Below are positions 37,937-48,698 of a DNA stretch of 61,177 nucleotides, in pieces. Origin of the DNA: Syntrophobacteraceae bacterium. Its GTDB lineage: Bacteria; Desulfobacterota; Syntrophobacteria; Syntrophobacterales; Syntrophobacteraceae. The notes under the pieces were generated by a model that had not been told where the DNA came from, searched no databases, and saw nothing but the letters and a program-made list of their open reading frames with translations. The position numbers and the translations under genes were made by a program. The DNA lies in NCBI GenBank assembly GCA_031292215.1, contig JARLHO010000035.1, positions 1 to 61,177 on the forward strand, in the 5' to 3' direction. How positions within the stretch are numbered: the stretch's first letter is position 1; each line of letters begins with the position of its first letter.

Positions 37937-38460
37937 GAGTCGTTTAAGAGCCTGTAAATCTCCTCTGCAATGTGCGCCGGGGGTTTTTCTTCGGTGTCGA
38001 TGACCAGGTTGGCGACCTCTGAGTAGAGCGGATTGCGCTCGGAGAGCGTTTTTTCGATTTCCTCGGCCGGGGACAGGCAGGAAAGCGCCGGGCGAGTGAG
38101 GGGCGAGTCGGGATCGGCGTTTAAGCGAGCGATGATCGTTTGCCGCGTTGCTTTGAGCCAAATAGTGAGAAAGTCTTCGCGTAGCGTTTGGAAGTTTAGC
38201 CGGTCGAGGACAATTCCGCCCCCGGTCGCCACCACCAGGCCCTGGCGCTGGCGAAGGATTTCCAGAAGCCCTGATTCGGCCCTTCTAAAAGAGTCCCATC
38301 CGTTGAGTTTGACCCAGGCCGCTATATCGCGTCCCGCATCGTGTGCGAGGCGGCGGTCCATATCGATGAAGCTCCGGCCCAACTTAAGGGCTAGAATTTC
38401 TCCAACCGTGCTCTTGCCGGTTGCGCGAAATCCAATAAGTGCTATATTGCGCTGTCTCAT
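37933..38460 (-). CDS. aroK: Shikimate kinase
   Basis: About 175 residues from the ATG at 38460 (MRQRNIALIGF), with a GAGGC-type ribosome site. Upstream in-frame starts at 38496 and 38538 lack one. Walker A is GFRATGKST, the shikimate-binding DMDRR follows near residue 33, and VATGGGIVL and an LTRPAL lid arginine are present. It phosphorylates shikimate in aromatic amino acid synthesis. The repeat array ends at its 3' end. It is divergent from the DUF374 gene. Confidence 0.92.
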   Translation of the reverse strand: MRQRNIALIGFRATGKSTVGEILALKLGRSFIDMDRRLAHDAGRDIAAWVKLNGWDSFRRAESGLLEILRQRQGLVVATGGGIVLDRLNFQTLREDFLTIWLKATRQTIIARLNADPDSPLTRPALSCLSPAEEIEKTLSERNPLYSEVANLVIDTEEKPPAHIAEEIYRLLNDS

Positions 38461-38494
38461 TGCCTCTACATCTTGGAAGTTATAGAGCGTTTTC

Positions 38495-39187
38495 ATGAAT
38501 TCAACTATACACGATAAGCCCAAGAAGCGCCGAAACATTGCGGCGCTTGCCCCGGTTTTGCCTCGCCTCGCTGCCGCCGGTATAAGACTGCTTCACCGGA
38601 CTTGCAGGTTCAAGATCGTGGGGGAGGAAAACTGGTTTGGCGTAAACGAGATCGAAGCGCCCAAAATAGCCGCTTTTTGGCATTTTACCTACCCGACTAT
38701 TCTATACTTTTTTCGCGACAGAGGCTATTTAACAATTACGAGCCGCAGCCGAGACGGCGAGTTCGCCGCCAAAATCGTGGAAAGTCTGGGGTTTTTCGCC
38801 TTTCGAGGTTCCCCTGGAAAGGGGGGGGCGGCGGCGCTAAAGAGTATGATTTCGGTCTTTAAAAAAAGTGCGGGAGGCGGGATTGTAGCCGATGGCTCTC
38901 AGGGGCCGGCGGAAATTGCCCAAAAAGGGCTCCTGGTCCTGGCGATGTATTCGGGTTCTCCGATCATACCGGTAAGTTTTGCCGCCGACAGGTGCCGGCG
39001 GCTGCGAAGCTGGGACAAAACGATGATCCCGATGCCTTTTTCCCGGATAGTCGTGTCCTATGGGCCCCATATCAGGGTGGAGCGGAACGCATCCTCGGAG
39101 GAGATCGAAAAATACCGGGTCCAACTCGACCGGACGTTAAACGAAATCACTGCTCGTGCCCGCAAGGAGGCCGGAGCGTTTGCATAA
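38495..39187 (+). CDS. DUF374-family acyltransferase-like protein
   Basis: A 230-residue protein of the lysophospholipid acyltransferase-like DUF374 family. IAAFWHFTYPTIL holds the conserved histidine. TSRSRDGEFAAKIVESLGFFAFRGS, ADGSQGPAEIAQKGLLVLA and SGSPIIPVSFAADRCRRL follow the family layout. Such proteins are thought to act on membrane lipids or lipid A, which would suit the nearby lipid A genes, but activity is unproven. The ATG lies 34 bases upstream of the divergent aroK start. Confidence 0.88.
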   Translation: MNSTIHDKPKKRRNIAALAPVLPRLAAAGIRLLHRTCRFKIVGEENWFGVNEIEAPKIAAFWHFTYPTILYFFRDRGYLTITSRSRDGEFAAKIVESLGFFAFRGSPGKGGAAALKSMISVFKKSAGGGIVADGSQGPAEIAQKGLLVLAMYSGSPIIPVSFAADRCRRLRSWDKTMIPMPFSRIVVSYGPHIRVERNASSEEIEKYRVQLDRTLNEITARARKEAGAFA

Positions 39188-39207
39188 CGCTTCAAATCTG
39201 CTAATAT
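39180..39207 (+). promoter_or_regulatory. Candidate promoter of rnpB
   Basis: TTGCAT (39180-39185), 16-base spacer, TAATAT (39202-39207). It overlaps the end of the DUF374 gene and would give a transcript with a ~40-base leader ahead of the RNase P core. Confidence 0.45.
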
Positions 39208-39256
39208 ATTTATTGGAAGTGCGGACGCGACTTGGCTGAGAACAAAAAAGAGAAGG

Positions 39257-39650
39257 GGAACCGGAGTAGGGCGGATGATCGCCGGTCGCCTTTAACGGCG
39301 GCGGGAGGAAAGTCCGGGCTCCACAGGGCAAGGTGCTGGGTAACTCCCAGTCTCGGCGACGAGGAGGAAAGCGCAACAGAAAGCAGACCGCCTCTTGGCT
39401 CTTTGCGCAAGGGGTAAGGGTGAAAGGGTGAGGTAAGAGCTCACCGGTCCCGGTGGCGACATCGGGAGCCAGGCAAACCCCACTTGGAGCAAGACCGAAT
39501 AGGAGAGCGTTCGAGGGCTGCCCGCCCGATGCTCTCGGGTTGGTCGCTTGATCCCGTCGGTAACGGCGGGGCTAGAGGAATGATCATCCCCTGGCCGCCT
39601 TCGGGCGTTCGGGGAACAGAACCCGGCTTATGCCCTGCTCCGGTTCTTTT
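39257..39650 (+). ncRNA. rnpB: RNase P RNA, bacterial type A
   Basis: The catalytic core is clear: GAGGAAAGTCCGGGCTCC, GGTAAGGGTGAAAGGGTGAGG, AGAGCTCACCG, and ACAGAACCCGGCTTATG near the 3' end. P1 closes the molecule: GAACCGGAGTAGGGC (39258-39272) pairs with GCCCTGCTCCGGTTC (39632-39646). A T-rich tail follows. RNase P matures the 5' ends of tRNAs. Ends are set by P1 and could shift by a few bases. Confidence 0.95.
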
Positions 39651-39676
39651 CTTTTTCCCATGTCGATTGTCTAGCA

Positions 39677-40393
39677 ATGATGAATAATACGTGCGTGATC
39701 GTCCCCGCTGCCGGAAGCGGCGTCAGGATGGGCGGGGCGATACCCAAGCAGTTTTTGAACCTGGCCGGACGGCCGATATTGCATCACACGTTGAGTGCTC
39801 TGGTAAAGATGCCTTCTCTGTCGATGATTTTGCTGATAGTGGCCGAGGGGTACGTGGCCAAGACTCGGCAACTGGTATCGCAGTGGCGACTCGGGCAACC
39901 GGTAACCGTGGCCGAGGTCCGCGTTGCGGCGGGGGGCAGGGAGCGAAGCGACTCGGTCTATAACGGGCTGGGGATGCTGCCTGAGGAGTGTGAATGGGTG
40001 ATGATCCATGACGCGGTGCGTCCGTTTGCCTCGCCGGCGCTTATCCGGGCGGTCTGGGAAGGGGCCAGGGCAACAGGCGCCTGCATAGCCGCTGTGCCTT
40101 CGACCGACACAGTCAAGCTTGTGCGCGATGGAAACGTTTGTCAAACCCTTGCGCGCGATGAGGTCTGGCTTGTGCAAACGCCTCAGGTTTTCCGAAAGCA
40201 GATCGTTACGGCGGCTTATGAAAGGGCCGTTTCGAAAGGGTGGAAGGGAACCGATGACGCCTCTTTTGTCGAACGCATGGGGTCCCCTGTGTCCATCGTG
40301 GAGGGGGAGCGCACCAATATCAAGGTGACCTCGCCAGAAGACCTGCAGTGGGCTGAATGGTATATTGCGACGATTGAGTCGGGGAGGCGGTGA
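39677..40393 (+). CDS. ispD: 2-C-methyl-D-erythritol 4-phosphate cytidylyltransferase
   Basis: A 238-residue enzyme of the MEP isoprenoid pathway. The CTP-binding N-terminus is [20 protein letters not shown], with [21 protein letters not shown] and TPQVF further on. It starts at an ATGATG, and its stop overlaps the ispF start (TGATG), a common ispD-ispF arrangement. Confidence 0.96.
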   Translation: MMNNTCVIVPAAGSGVRMGGAIPKQFLNLAGRPILHHTLSALVKMPSLSMILLIVAEGYVAKTRQLVSQWRLGQPVTVAEVRVAAGGRERSDSVYNGLGMLPEECEWVMIHDAVRPFASPALIRAVWEGARATGACIAAVPSTDTVKLVRDGNVCQTLARDEVWLVQTPQVFRKQIVTAAYERAVSKGWKGTDDASFVERMGSPVSIVEGERTNIKVTSPEDLQWAEWYIATIESGRR

Positions 40394-40884
40394 TGCGGGT
40401 TGGTTTCGGCTATGACGTGCACAGGCTTGTGCCGGGGCGGCCACTTGTTCTTGGCGGGATCGAAATTGAGTACGAGCGCGGACTCCTTGGCCACTCGGAT
40501 GCCGATGTGCTTTTGCATGCCATCTGCGATGCCATGATCGGGGCGGCTGCCATGGGAGACATTGGCGTTCATTTCCCGGATACCGATCCGCGGTTAAAGG
40601 ATGTGTCGAGCCTTGTGCTGTTGCTCAAAACTTACGAGCTCATTACGGAACAGGGGTTCAGGTTGAAAAATATCGACTCTACCATCGTGGCCCAGAGGCC
40701 AAAGCTTTCTGCTTTCATCCCTCGCATGGTCGAGAGGATTTCCTGCCGGCTGGGGCTAAGCCCGGGTTGCGTCAACATTAAGGCCAAAACGACCGAGATG
40801 CTGGGTTTTGCGGGGCGCGAGGAAGGAATAGCGGCTTATGCCGTGGCGCTCTTGGAAGAGACGCGAGCAGTGAACGGCAAGTAG
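40393..40884 (+). CDS. ispF: 2-C-methyl-D-erythritol 2,4-cyclodiphosphate synthase
   Basis: A 163-residue enzyme following IspD in the MEP pathway. RVGFGYDVHRL holds the zinc-binding Asp and His; GHSDADVLLHAICDA, GDIGVHFPDTDP and KAKTTEMLGFAGR are signatures. The ATG overlaps the ispD stop. cysS follows after 57 bases. Confidence 0.96.
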   Translation: MRVGFGYDVHRLVPGRPLVLGGIEIEYERGLLGHSDADVLLHAICDAMIGAAAMGDIGVHFPDTDPRLKDVSSLVLLLKTYELITEQGFRLKNIDSTIVAQRPKLSAFIPRMVERISCRLGLSPGCVNIKAKTTEMLGFAGREEGIAAYAVALLEETRAVNGK

Positions 40885-40941
40885 TGATCAGGGTCTTCTC
40901 TTTTCACCGATTACTTTTACTTTTTTAGGGGACCGGCGGCA

Positions 40942-42444
40942 ATGGCGTTGCAGATATACAATACTCTGACGGGTAAAAAGGAGGAATTCGTCCCCTTGGA
41001 ACCCGGCAGGATTAGAATGTACGTGTGCGGGATCACCGTCTACGATTTTTGCCATATCGGACACGCCCGCTCGGCCATTGTCTTCGATGTGATCTATCGC
41101 TTCCTGACGAGCCTGGGCTACCAGGTTTCCTACGTACGCAACTTTACGGATATCGATGACAAAATCCTGCGGCGGGCTGCTTCCGAGGGGGTGGATTACA
41201 AAACGATCGCCGACCGTTTCATCGGGAGCTTTCATGAGGATATGGAAGCCCTGGGGCTTTTGCCCCCCACCATGGAGCCGCTTGCAACCGAGCACATCTC
41301 CGAGATGATCGAAATTGTCCGCCGGCTGGTGGAAAAAGGTGTGGCCTACAAGGCCGGAACGGACGTCTATTTCAGTGTCGAGCTGTTTTCCGGCTACGGG
41401 AAGCTCTCCGGTCGAGACCTTGTAGATATGGTGGCGGGCGCAAGAGTCGAGGTGGATGAAAACAAACGTAACCCGATGGATTTTGTCCTCTGGAAGGGCA
41501 GCAAACCCGGGGAGCCTTTCTGGGAGAGCCCATGGGGGCCCGGCAGGCCCGGCTGGCATATCGAGTGCTCCGCCATGGCGAGAAAATACCTCGGGGCAAC
41601 CATCGACCTGCACGGGGGGGGGAAAGACCTTGTTTTCCCTCACCACGAAAACGAGATCGCGCAAGCCGAAGCGGCCTTCGATACGCCTTTTGTCCGCTAC
41701 TGGATCCACAACGGATTCGTTAATATCAATAACGAGAAAATGTCAAAGTCGCTTGGAAATTTTATCACTATTCGAGACGTCCTCGAATCTGTGCACCCTG
41801 AATCCCTTAGGCTATTCGTCATAAGCAAGCATTACCGGAGCCCGGTTGATTTTTGCGATGAAACCGTCGGGGAAGCCGAGCGCGGACTGGAGCGGCTCTA
41901 CGCAACCGTTGAAACCGCCCTGGAAAAAACGGCCAAAGAGGGGGGAGCGGACTACCCGGCCGATGAGCTAAAAAGGCAGGATGGCGAGCTCTATGAGAAA
42001 CTGGACTCGCTTTCGGCTCTCATTGCCGAGGCAATGGAAAACGATTTTAACACCGCCCAGGCGGTGGGCTATATTTTTACGCTCCAAAGAAACCTCCAGC
42101 GCTTCCTGGATAAATCCGGCAGAAAAGACTTAAAGGGTGCTGCCGCGCGGCTTGCCGCGATGGCAGCGGATTCGCTGGTAAGGCATTGCCGGGCGATGGG
42201 GCTTTTGATGGTGGCCCCGGAGGTTTTTTTCGATCGTCAAAGAAGGCTAAAACTCAAGGCGACCGGCATGAGCGAAGATGAGCTAAACGATTTGATAGCG
42301 CTACGCCACCAGGCCAGGGTTGAAAAAAACTTTGCCGAATCCGACCGAATCAGGAAGGAACTCGAAAAAAGGCGCATCCAACTGGAAGACACTCCCAAGG
42401 GCACGAAATGGCGGGTAAGTCTTTTGCAGCCGCCAAACGAGTGA
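40942..42444 (+). CDS. cysS: Cysteinyl-tRNA synthetase
   Basis: A 500-residue class I enzyme. The HIGH motif is HIGHARS and the KMSKS motif is KMSKSLGNF. Zinc ligands include the cysteine of CGITVYD and the Cys/His of WHIECSAMA and PHHENEIAQ. The C-terminal anticodon-binding helices are normal in length. It is placed directly after ispDF, as in many bacteria. Confidence 0.97.
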   Translation: MALQIYNTLTGKKEEFVPLEPGRIRMYVCGITVYDFCHIGHARSAIVFDVIYRFLTSLGYQVSYVRNFTDIDDKILRRAASEGVDYKTIADRFIGSFHEDMEALGLLPPTMEPLATEHISEMIEIVRRLVEKGVAYKAGTDVYFSVELFSGYGKLSGRDLVDMVAGARVEVDENKRNPMDFVLWKGSKPGEPFWESPWGPGRPGWHIECSAMARKYLGATIDLHGGGKDLVFPHHENEIAQAEAAFDTPFVRYWIHNGFVNINNEKMSKSLGNFITIRDVLESVHPESLRLFVISKHYRSPVDFCDETVGEAERGLERLYATVETALEKTAKEGGADYPADELKRQDGELYEKLDSLSALIAEAMENDFNTAQAVGYIFTLQRNLQRFLDKSGRKDLKGAAARLAAMAADSLVRHCRAMGLLMVAPEVFFDRQRRLKLKATGMSEDELNDLIALRHQARVEKNFAESDRIRKELEKRRIQLEDTPKGTKWRVSLLQPPNE

Positions 42445-42481
42445 TCCGGACCGGAAGGGCTGTCGGGCAAAGGCCTTAGGT

Positions 42482-42685
42482 CTAATCCCATGCAGTTGTG
42501 GGTTTTTCCTCATAGCCCGCCAAGAGAAGATGCAGGTCTTCCCTCTGGAGTTCGCGAACCTCCCGAGGTTGCCAGCGGTATTTGTCAACGATATACCTGT
42601 AAACGCCATCGAGTCCCTTAAGACCTGTGTAACCTTCTTTTTCGGCAATGCGGTCGCCAATTTTTTCAAGCAACGGATCGTTCAT
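42482..42685 (-). CDS. Small conserved hypothetical protein
   Basis: A 67-residue soluble protein with an AAGGAG ribosome site eight bases before the ATG. It is charged and helical (PLLEKIGDRIAEKEG, then GVYRYIVDKYRWQPREVREL). The family is not recognised. It lies convergent to cysS and divergent from the iron-sulfur protein gene. Confidence 0.6.
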   Translation of the reverse strand: MNDPLLEKIGDRIAEKEGYTGLKGLDGVYRYIVDKYRWQPREVRELQREDLHLLLAGYEEKPTTAWD

Positions 42686-42814
42686 GCGCGCGCTCCTTCT
42701 TTAGCGATAGGTTAAAGTGTCCAGAATATATTTACGGTCGGCTGCCGGGGCAAGGCCGTAGAGAAAAGAACTTTGGATCGACTTTTCTCATGATCCATGG
42801 AAGGGAGTTCGAGG

Positions 42815-43021
42815 ATGGTGATATGTCATTGTTTCGGCTACACCGCGGCCGATATAGAGCGGGATGTGGTGGCAAACACTAAATCCACGATTTTCGATAA
42901 AATTATCAGCGAAAAAAAGTCCGGCGGCTGTCAGTGCGCCGCGTTAAACCCCACGGGCCGCTGATGCCTTGGCGATGTCCGCCGGTTGGTGGATGAAGTC
43001 ATGAAAAGGCAGTTAGGCTAA
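42815..43021 (+). CDS. Candidate selenoprotein with a CopZ N-terminal/BFD-like iron-sulfur domain (in-frame TGA at codon 50)
   Basis: Read as a normal gene it stops after 49 residues, but the same frame continues 18 more codons across TGA 42962-42964 to TAA. The text is MVICHCFGYTAADI..., then GGCQCAALNPTGR-TGA-CLGDVRRLVD. This follows the small [2Fe-2S] CopZ N-terminal domain, with CxC near the start, CxC in the middle and a C-C pair in NPxGxCCLG. The TGA replaces the first cysteine of that pair, giving a U-C redox pair. Downstream of the TGA, after 11 bases, UGUCCGCC-GGUU-GGUGGAUG forms an eight-pair hairpin with a guanine-leading loop, fitting a bacterial SECIS. The ribosome site is GGAG. 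Sec machinery is not in the window. Confidence 0.75.
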
Positions 43022-43034
43022 GCCGCGATCGAAA

Positions 43035-43715
43035 TTACCTGGCCGGTGTTTTTGCGGTTTTTTCCGCCGCACCCTCCAGACCCGCCAGTAAAGCTTCGTT
43101 ATCCCCGGGAATGGTCATCTCAAAGACCGAATCCACGGTCGTATAGTCGTAATAGCCCAGTCGGGCCAGGGGACGGATAGCGGCGACGTCTATTTTTCCG
43201 TTGGGGCCGATTACCTCATCTTTAATATGGACCCGGACTACCCGACCAATAATGACATCGACTGTTCCCATAATGCCGCTGCCGGGCAGGCGGAGGGTCT
43301 GGTAGTAGACACATTCGAACTGGATGGGAGATTCGGCGACCCTGGAGGGTTTTACCATGATGGAGGGAGCTTTGGTGAGCCCGGCCAGTTCGAATTCATC
43401 GATTTCCGGGGCGACTTCTGCCGCGGAGCGATTGAGGGCTTCCCGCAAATCGTAGGTGGCCATGTTGTATACGAACTCACCAGTTTGCTCGACGTTATTC
43501 ACCGTGTCTTTTCGTTTTCCCCGAGTGTTTTGATTTGCTGAAAAAATCACGTAAGGGGGATCGAAGGTCAGGTTTTGGAACTGGCTAAAGGGGGCCAGGT
43601 TATGGACGCCGTTTTCGGAAATAGTTGAGATCCATCCGATGGGGCGAGGTAAGACACAGGACTTAAAAGGGTTTTGGGGCAAACCATGGTCGTTTGCAAT
43701 CGGATCGTAATTCAT
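43035..43715 (-). CDS. Flavin reductase-like FMN-binding protein
   Basis: About 226 residues from the ATG at 43715, with a GGAGG ribosome site. This is the flavin-reductase/NADH:FMN family split-barrel fold: PRPIGWISTISENGVHNLAPFS near the N-terminus, then FNMATYDLREALN-like and GIMGTVDVIIGRVVRV segments. These proteins bind FMN and reduce flavin with NAD(P)H or act as ferric or thiol oxidoreductases. The partner is unknown. It is convergent with the preceding gene and divergent from the AhpF-like gene. Confidence 0.88.
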   Translation of the reverse strand: MNYDPIANDHGLPQNPFKSCVLPRPIGWISTISENGVHNLAPFSQFQNLTFDPPYVIFSANQNTRGKRKDTVNNVEQTGEFVYNMATYDLREALNRSAAEVAPEIDEFELAGLTKAPSIMVKPSRVAESPIQFECVYYQTLRLPGSGIMGTVDVIIGRVVRVHIKDEVIGPNGKIDVAAIRPLARLGYYDYTTVDSVFEMTIPGDNEALLAGLEGAAEKTAKTPAR

Positions 43716-43954
43716 CGATGTCCTCCATTTTTTCGGGATACGTTCCAAACGGGCTATTTTTACGGAAAATCCCTTTTAAATCAAGAAAGATTAAGAAGAG
43801 GAAACGACCATCGGGCAGGCGGGCCCCAACGCCTTGGGCCGCGGTTTTGCCTTGATGCTCATGGAACCGGGAACCGATAGTGCTTATAGTATTTAACCTA
43901 TCGAGGTTGCGATAGCGGTGGAGTGAGTTTAATCAAGGTGGGAGAGGGTGAAAA

Positions 43955-45607
43955 ATGGCGGAAAAAAAGTCGGAAAGAGAGCAAAATTCTCTTTGGAGCG
44001 CCGAGGTGGAGAAAAACCTGAGGGTTGCCTTCGATTCGCTTCCAAACGCTGTCCCGGTGATGCTCTTTACCGAGAAGGGCGGAAGTGAAGTCCTAAACAG
44101 TGCGGCGCAGGATCTGCTAAGAGGTTTTGCCAAAATATCCAAGAAGGTGGTGTTAAAAGAGTTCGACGTAAAGAGCGAAGAGGCAAGGGAGCGGAATGTG
44201 ACCAGCGCCCCGACGCTAATCTTTGACCCGGACAGGTATGCGATAAGGTATCTTGGCGTTCCCTACGGTGAGGAGGGCAGAACGCTTGTCGGAATGATTC
44301 TACTTATCGGGTATCGCACGGGCAATATGAGCGAGCCGTCGCTAAAGGTCTTAAAAAGGATAAATTCGAGAAGGGAAGTGAAGGTATTTGTCAGCCCGAC
44401 CTGTCCCTATTGTCCGGAGCAGGCGATAAACGCGGTAAAGTGCGCCATCGAGAGGCCCGATATCGTAGCGCTGGAAATAGTCGATATCCAGTCCAACCAG
44501 GAGATGGCCAATCGCTATTCGGCGTTTAGCGTTCCGCAAACCTTTGCAAACGACATTCTAATCGCTCACGGGGCGCAGCCGGAAGAACTTTTTGCCGTCT
44601 CTCTTGAAAAGCTCGAACAGCAGACCGTCTTCATCCCGGAAACCGACGCGGAGGTAATCGAAACCGATGTGGTGATCGTAGGAGGGGGGCCGGCGGGACT
44701 TGCCGCAGGGATTTACACGGTTCGAAGCGGGCTAAGGACAGCGATTATCGAGCGGGGAGCACTCGGGGGGCAGGTGGCCACAACCCCGGTTGTGGAGAAC
44801 TATCCGGGGTTTGCAAGGGTGCCGGGAAAAACGCTGGTCGATATCCTTACAAGCCATGCCCTGGAGTATGTCCAGATATTCCAGGGAGAGGAAGTGGGGG
44901 TTATTCAGCCCGGTCCGCCGCTGGAGGTGAGGACAGGGAGGAGAAAATTTGTGGCAAGGGCCCTCATACTTGCTACGGGCGCCAACTACAAGAAGCTGGG
45001 AGTGGCCGGCGAGATAAATTTCATGGGGCGCGGGGTAAGCTACTGCGCGACCTGTGACGGCCCGTTATTTAAAGACCGCAAGGTCATCGTGGTCGGCGGG
45101 GGGAACTCGGCTGTGACCGAGGCGCTCCATCTGCACAACATCGGGGTGCAGGTCGTAATGGCGCATAGACGAAACAGCCTGAGGGCCCAGGATCATCTGG
45201 CCAAAAATATCTTTTCAAACAACATCGAGGTGCTCTGGGATACCGAGGTCGTGGAGATACGGGGTAAGGAAAAGGTCGAAGAGGTGGTGTTGCGAAATCA
45301 CCGGACCGGGGAGGATTACCCGTACCCGGTGCAGGGGGTCTTTGTGGCGATCGGCTATGAGCCCTCGGTTGGTCTGGCGAAGGGGCTGGGTGTCGAACTC
45401 TCGCCGGAGGGTTTTATAAAGCATGACTCCCATCATAGGACCAACGTTTCCGGGGTCTATTCGGCCGGGGACGTGGAAGGGGGCTATAAGCAGATCGTAA
45501 CGGCGATGGGGCAGGGGGCCGAGGCGGCCCTTGCGGTGTATGAAGATCTTGCCCATCCGTATTGGACCACCGATCAAGAGAAGCAAAATAGCGTGGCGAG
45601 GATGTAG
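43955..45607 (+). CDS. AhpF-like NAD(P)H disulfide reductase with N-terminal thioredoxin folds
   Basis: A 550-residue protein. Residues 1-~220 carry two thioredoxin/PDO-type folds. The second has the CPYC redox site (VSPTCPYCPEQ) and FSVPQTF; the first has lost the CxxC. Residues ~235-550 form a thioredoxin-reductase-like flavoprotein: VVIVGGGPAGLAAGIY, GGQVATTPVVENYPG, the catalytic CATC pair (SYCATCDGPLF), VVGGGNSAV, and a GVYSAGDVEGG FAD motif. This is the AhpF layout, which reduces AhpC or another peroxiredoxin. No ahpC lies nearby. The ribosome site is GGGAGAGG. A terminator follows. Confidence 0.9.
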   Translation: MAEKKSEREQNSLWSAEVEKNLRVAFDSLPNAVPVMLFTEKGGSEVLNSAAQDLLRGFAKISKKVVLKEFDVKSEEARERNVTSAPTLIFDPDRYAIRYLGVPYGEEGRTLVGMILLIGYRTGNMSEPSLKVLKRINSRREVKVFVSPTCPYCPEQAINAVKCAIERPDIVALEIVDIQSNQEMANRYSAFSVPQTFANDILIAHGAQPEELFAVSLEKLEQQTVFIPETDAEVIETDVVIVGGGPAGLAAGIYTVRSGLRTAIIERGALGGQVATTPVVENYPGFARVPGKTLVDILTSHALEYVQIFQGEEVGVIQPGPPLEVRTGRRKFVARALILATGANYKKLGVAGEINFMGRGVSYCATCDGPLFKDRKVIVVGGGNSAVTEALHLHNIGVQVVMAHRRNSLRAQDHLAKNIFSNNIEVLWDTEVVEIRGKEKVEEVVLRNHRTGEDYPYPVQGVFVAIGYEPSVGLAKGLGVELSPEGFIKHDSHHRTNVSGVYSAGDVEGGYKQIVTAMGQGAEAALAVYEDLAHPYWTTDQEKQNSVARM

Positions 45608-45619
45608 GCGCCGGTAAAT

Positions 45620-45642
45620 CCCGGGGCCGCTTTGGCCCCGGG
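45620..45642. terminator. Bidirectional terminator between the AhpF-like gene and phoU
   Basis: CCCGGGGCC-GCTTT-GGCCCCGGG, a perfect nine-base stem between two converging genes. A T-run follows at 45654 on the plus strand. Confidence 0.8.
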
Positions 45643-45662
45643 TAAAGCTTTAGGTTTTTTCG

Positions 45663-46364
45663 CTAATCGGCCGGTGGATGGTGGGGCTTTGCGGCTTTAG
45701 GGGGGAGCCGGTCGTCGAATTCTATCAATTCGCCGGTCACCGTAAAGATTATGCGCTCGCAGATGTTTACGACGCGGTCGGCCGCGCGTTCCAGGTTGTG
45801 AGCAACCCACATGAGGTGGCTTGCCCCGTCGATGTTTCTCGGGTCTTCGAGGACGTAGGTCATGAGTTCGCGGTACACCTGATCGTAGAGATCGTCTACC
45901 TGCTGGTCTTCCTCGGGAATCGCATAGGCTGCCCGGGTGTCCCGATCGACAAATCCCAGGAGCGCTCTGTGGAGCATGTCGGAGGCAAGGGCGGCCATCC
46001 TCGGAATGTCTACAAGGGGCTTTACGAGGGGCTTTGTCCCGAGGTTGAGTACAATTTTTGCGATCCCCTTGGAATAGTCGGCTATTCTTTCGAGTTCGCC
46101 GGCGATTTCGAGTATGGCCGCAAGGGTGCGAAGATCTTTGGCCATAGGCTGCTGCCTGGCGATCAGGATGAGGGTATCCGTTTCAATTTGATACCGTCTG
46201 CGGTTTATCTCCGCATCGGATTGAATCAGCCGTTTAGCCCGCTCGCCATGGCGTTCGCCAAGAATATCGACTGCTTCGATTATGGTGCGCTCAACCATCA
46301 CGCCGAGGTCGACCAGTTGGTCCTGGAGCCCTTCGAGTTCCTTTTCCAGTGGAGTTTTCACCAT
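45663..46364 (-). CDS. phoU: Phosphate signalling protein PhoU
   Basis: A 233-residue all-helical protein of the PhoU family with two three-helix PhoU domains. The sequences ADYSKGIAKIVLNLG and RAADRVVNICERIIF carry the conserved ExxD-like metal sites. It normally restrains Pst phosphate uptake and the PhoR kinase. No pst or pho genes are beside it here, so it is an orphan in this window. Confidence 0.92.
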   Translation of the reverse strand: MVKTPLEKELEGLQDQLVDLGVMVERTIIEAVDILGERHGERAKRLIQSDAEINRRRYQIETDTLILIARQQPMAKDLRTLAAILEIAGELERIADYSKGIAKIVLNLGTKPLVKPLVDIPRMAALASDMLHRALLGFVDRDTRAAYAIPEEDQQVDDLYDQVYRELMTYVLEDPRNIDGASHLMWVAHNLERAADRVVNICERIIFTVTGELIEFDDRLPPKAAKPHHPPAD

Positions 46365-46548
46365 CTAAGAGAGTCCCCTCCTCGCCTGGGCGATGCCGCT
46401 TACAATACAAGGTTTGCCAGATGGGTCGCGCTTTGCTCCACCCATCTGGATGTGTCCCAAAGTCGTATTCTACCTCCGGTTGGGCAAAAAATGCAAGAAA
46501 TCCGCCCGAAAGAGTTAATTACCGCACATCCTAAGGGGCAGTAAATAA

Positions 46549-46587
46549 GGAAAGCCCCCGGACCCATGGAGGGGGCCGGGGGCTTCC
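46549..46587. terminator. Terminator of groEL
   Basis: GGAAAGCCCCCGG and CCGGGGGCTTCC form a long stem on the 3' side of groEL (minus strand); it could work in both directions. Confidence 0.8.
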
Positions 46588-46646
46588 TATTCAGGCAAGA
46601 GCCGACATCGAGCGACACTCAGGTTCGTAGTGTCAGCGGTTTTTTT

Positions 46647-48314
<1,668 letters not shown>

Positions 48315-48602
48315 TTACTCGATAATTGCGAGGATGTCGTCTTCGCGCATGATCAGCACTTCCTGGCTCTCGAGGGTGATCTCGGTGCCGGCATATTTGC
48401 CGAAAAGAACGCGGTCGCCCTTTTTTACGTCGAGAGCTCTTTTGGAGCCATCTTCCATGGTCTTGCCGTTGCCTGCGGCTATGACTTCGCCCTGGATTGG
48501 CTTTTCTTTGGCCGTATCGGGGATGATGATCCCTCCTGCGGTTTTTTGTTCTTCTTCCATACGCTTGACCACTACGCGATCATTTAGCGGTCTGAGATTC
48601 AT
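48315..48602 (-). CDS. groS: Co-chaperonin GroES
   Basis: A 95-residue co-chaperonin starting at the ATG at 48602 ([18 protein letters not shown]) with an AAGGAG ribosome site. The mobile loop [18 protein letters not shown] and [23 protein letters not shown] are typical. It is first in the groESL operon, behind a CIRCE element. Confidence 0.98.
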   Translation of the reverse strand: MNLRPLNDRVVVKRMEEEQKTAGGIIIPDTAKEKPIQGEVIAAGNGKTMEDGSKRALDVKKGDRVLFGKYAGTEITLESQEVLIMREDDILAIIE

Positions 48603-48671
48603 AGTAACTCCTTTCGGGTTGAATAAATTGAAATTGGGCAAGGGAGTAAAACGAGCTCTCCGCCGTTCGTG

Positions 48672-48698
48672 TTAGCACTCGGTCTTGATGAGTGCTTT
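48672..48698 (-). promoter_or_regulatory. CIRCE operator of groESL
   Basis: TTAGCACTC-N9-GAGTGCTTT, matching the HrcA-binding CIRCE consensus with two mismatches in the right arm. It lies 70-95 bases upstream of groES. HrcA would repress groESL at normal temperature. Confidence 0.92.
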
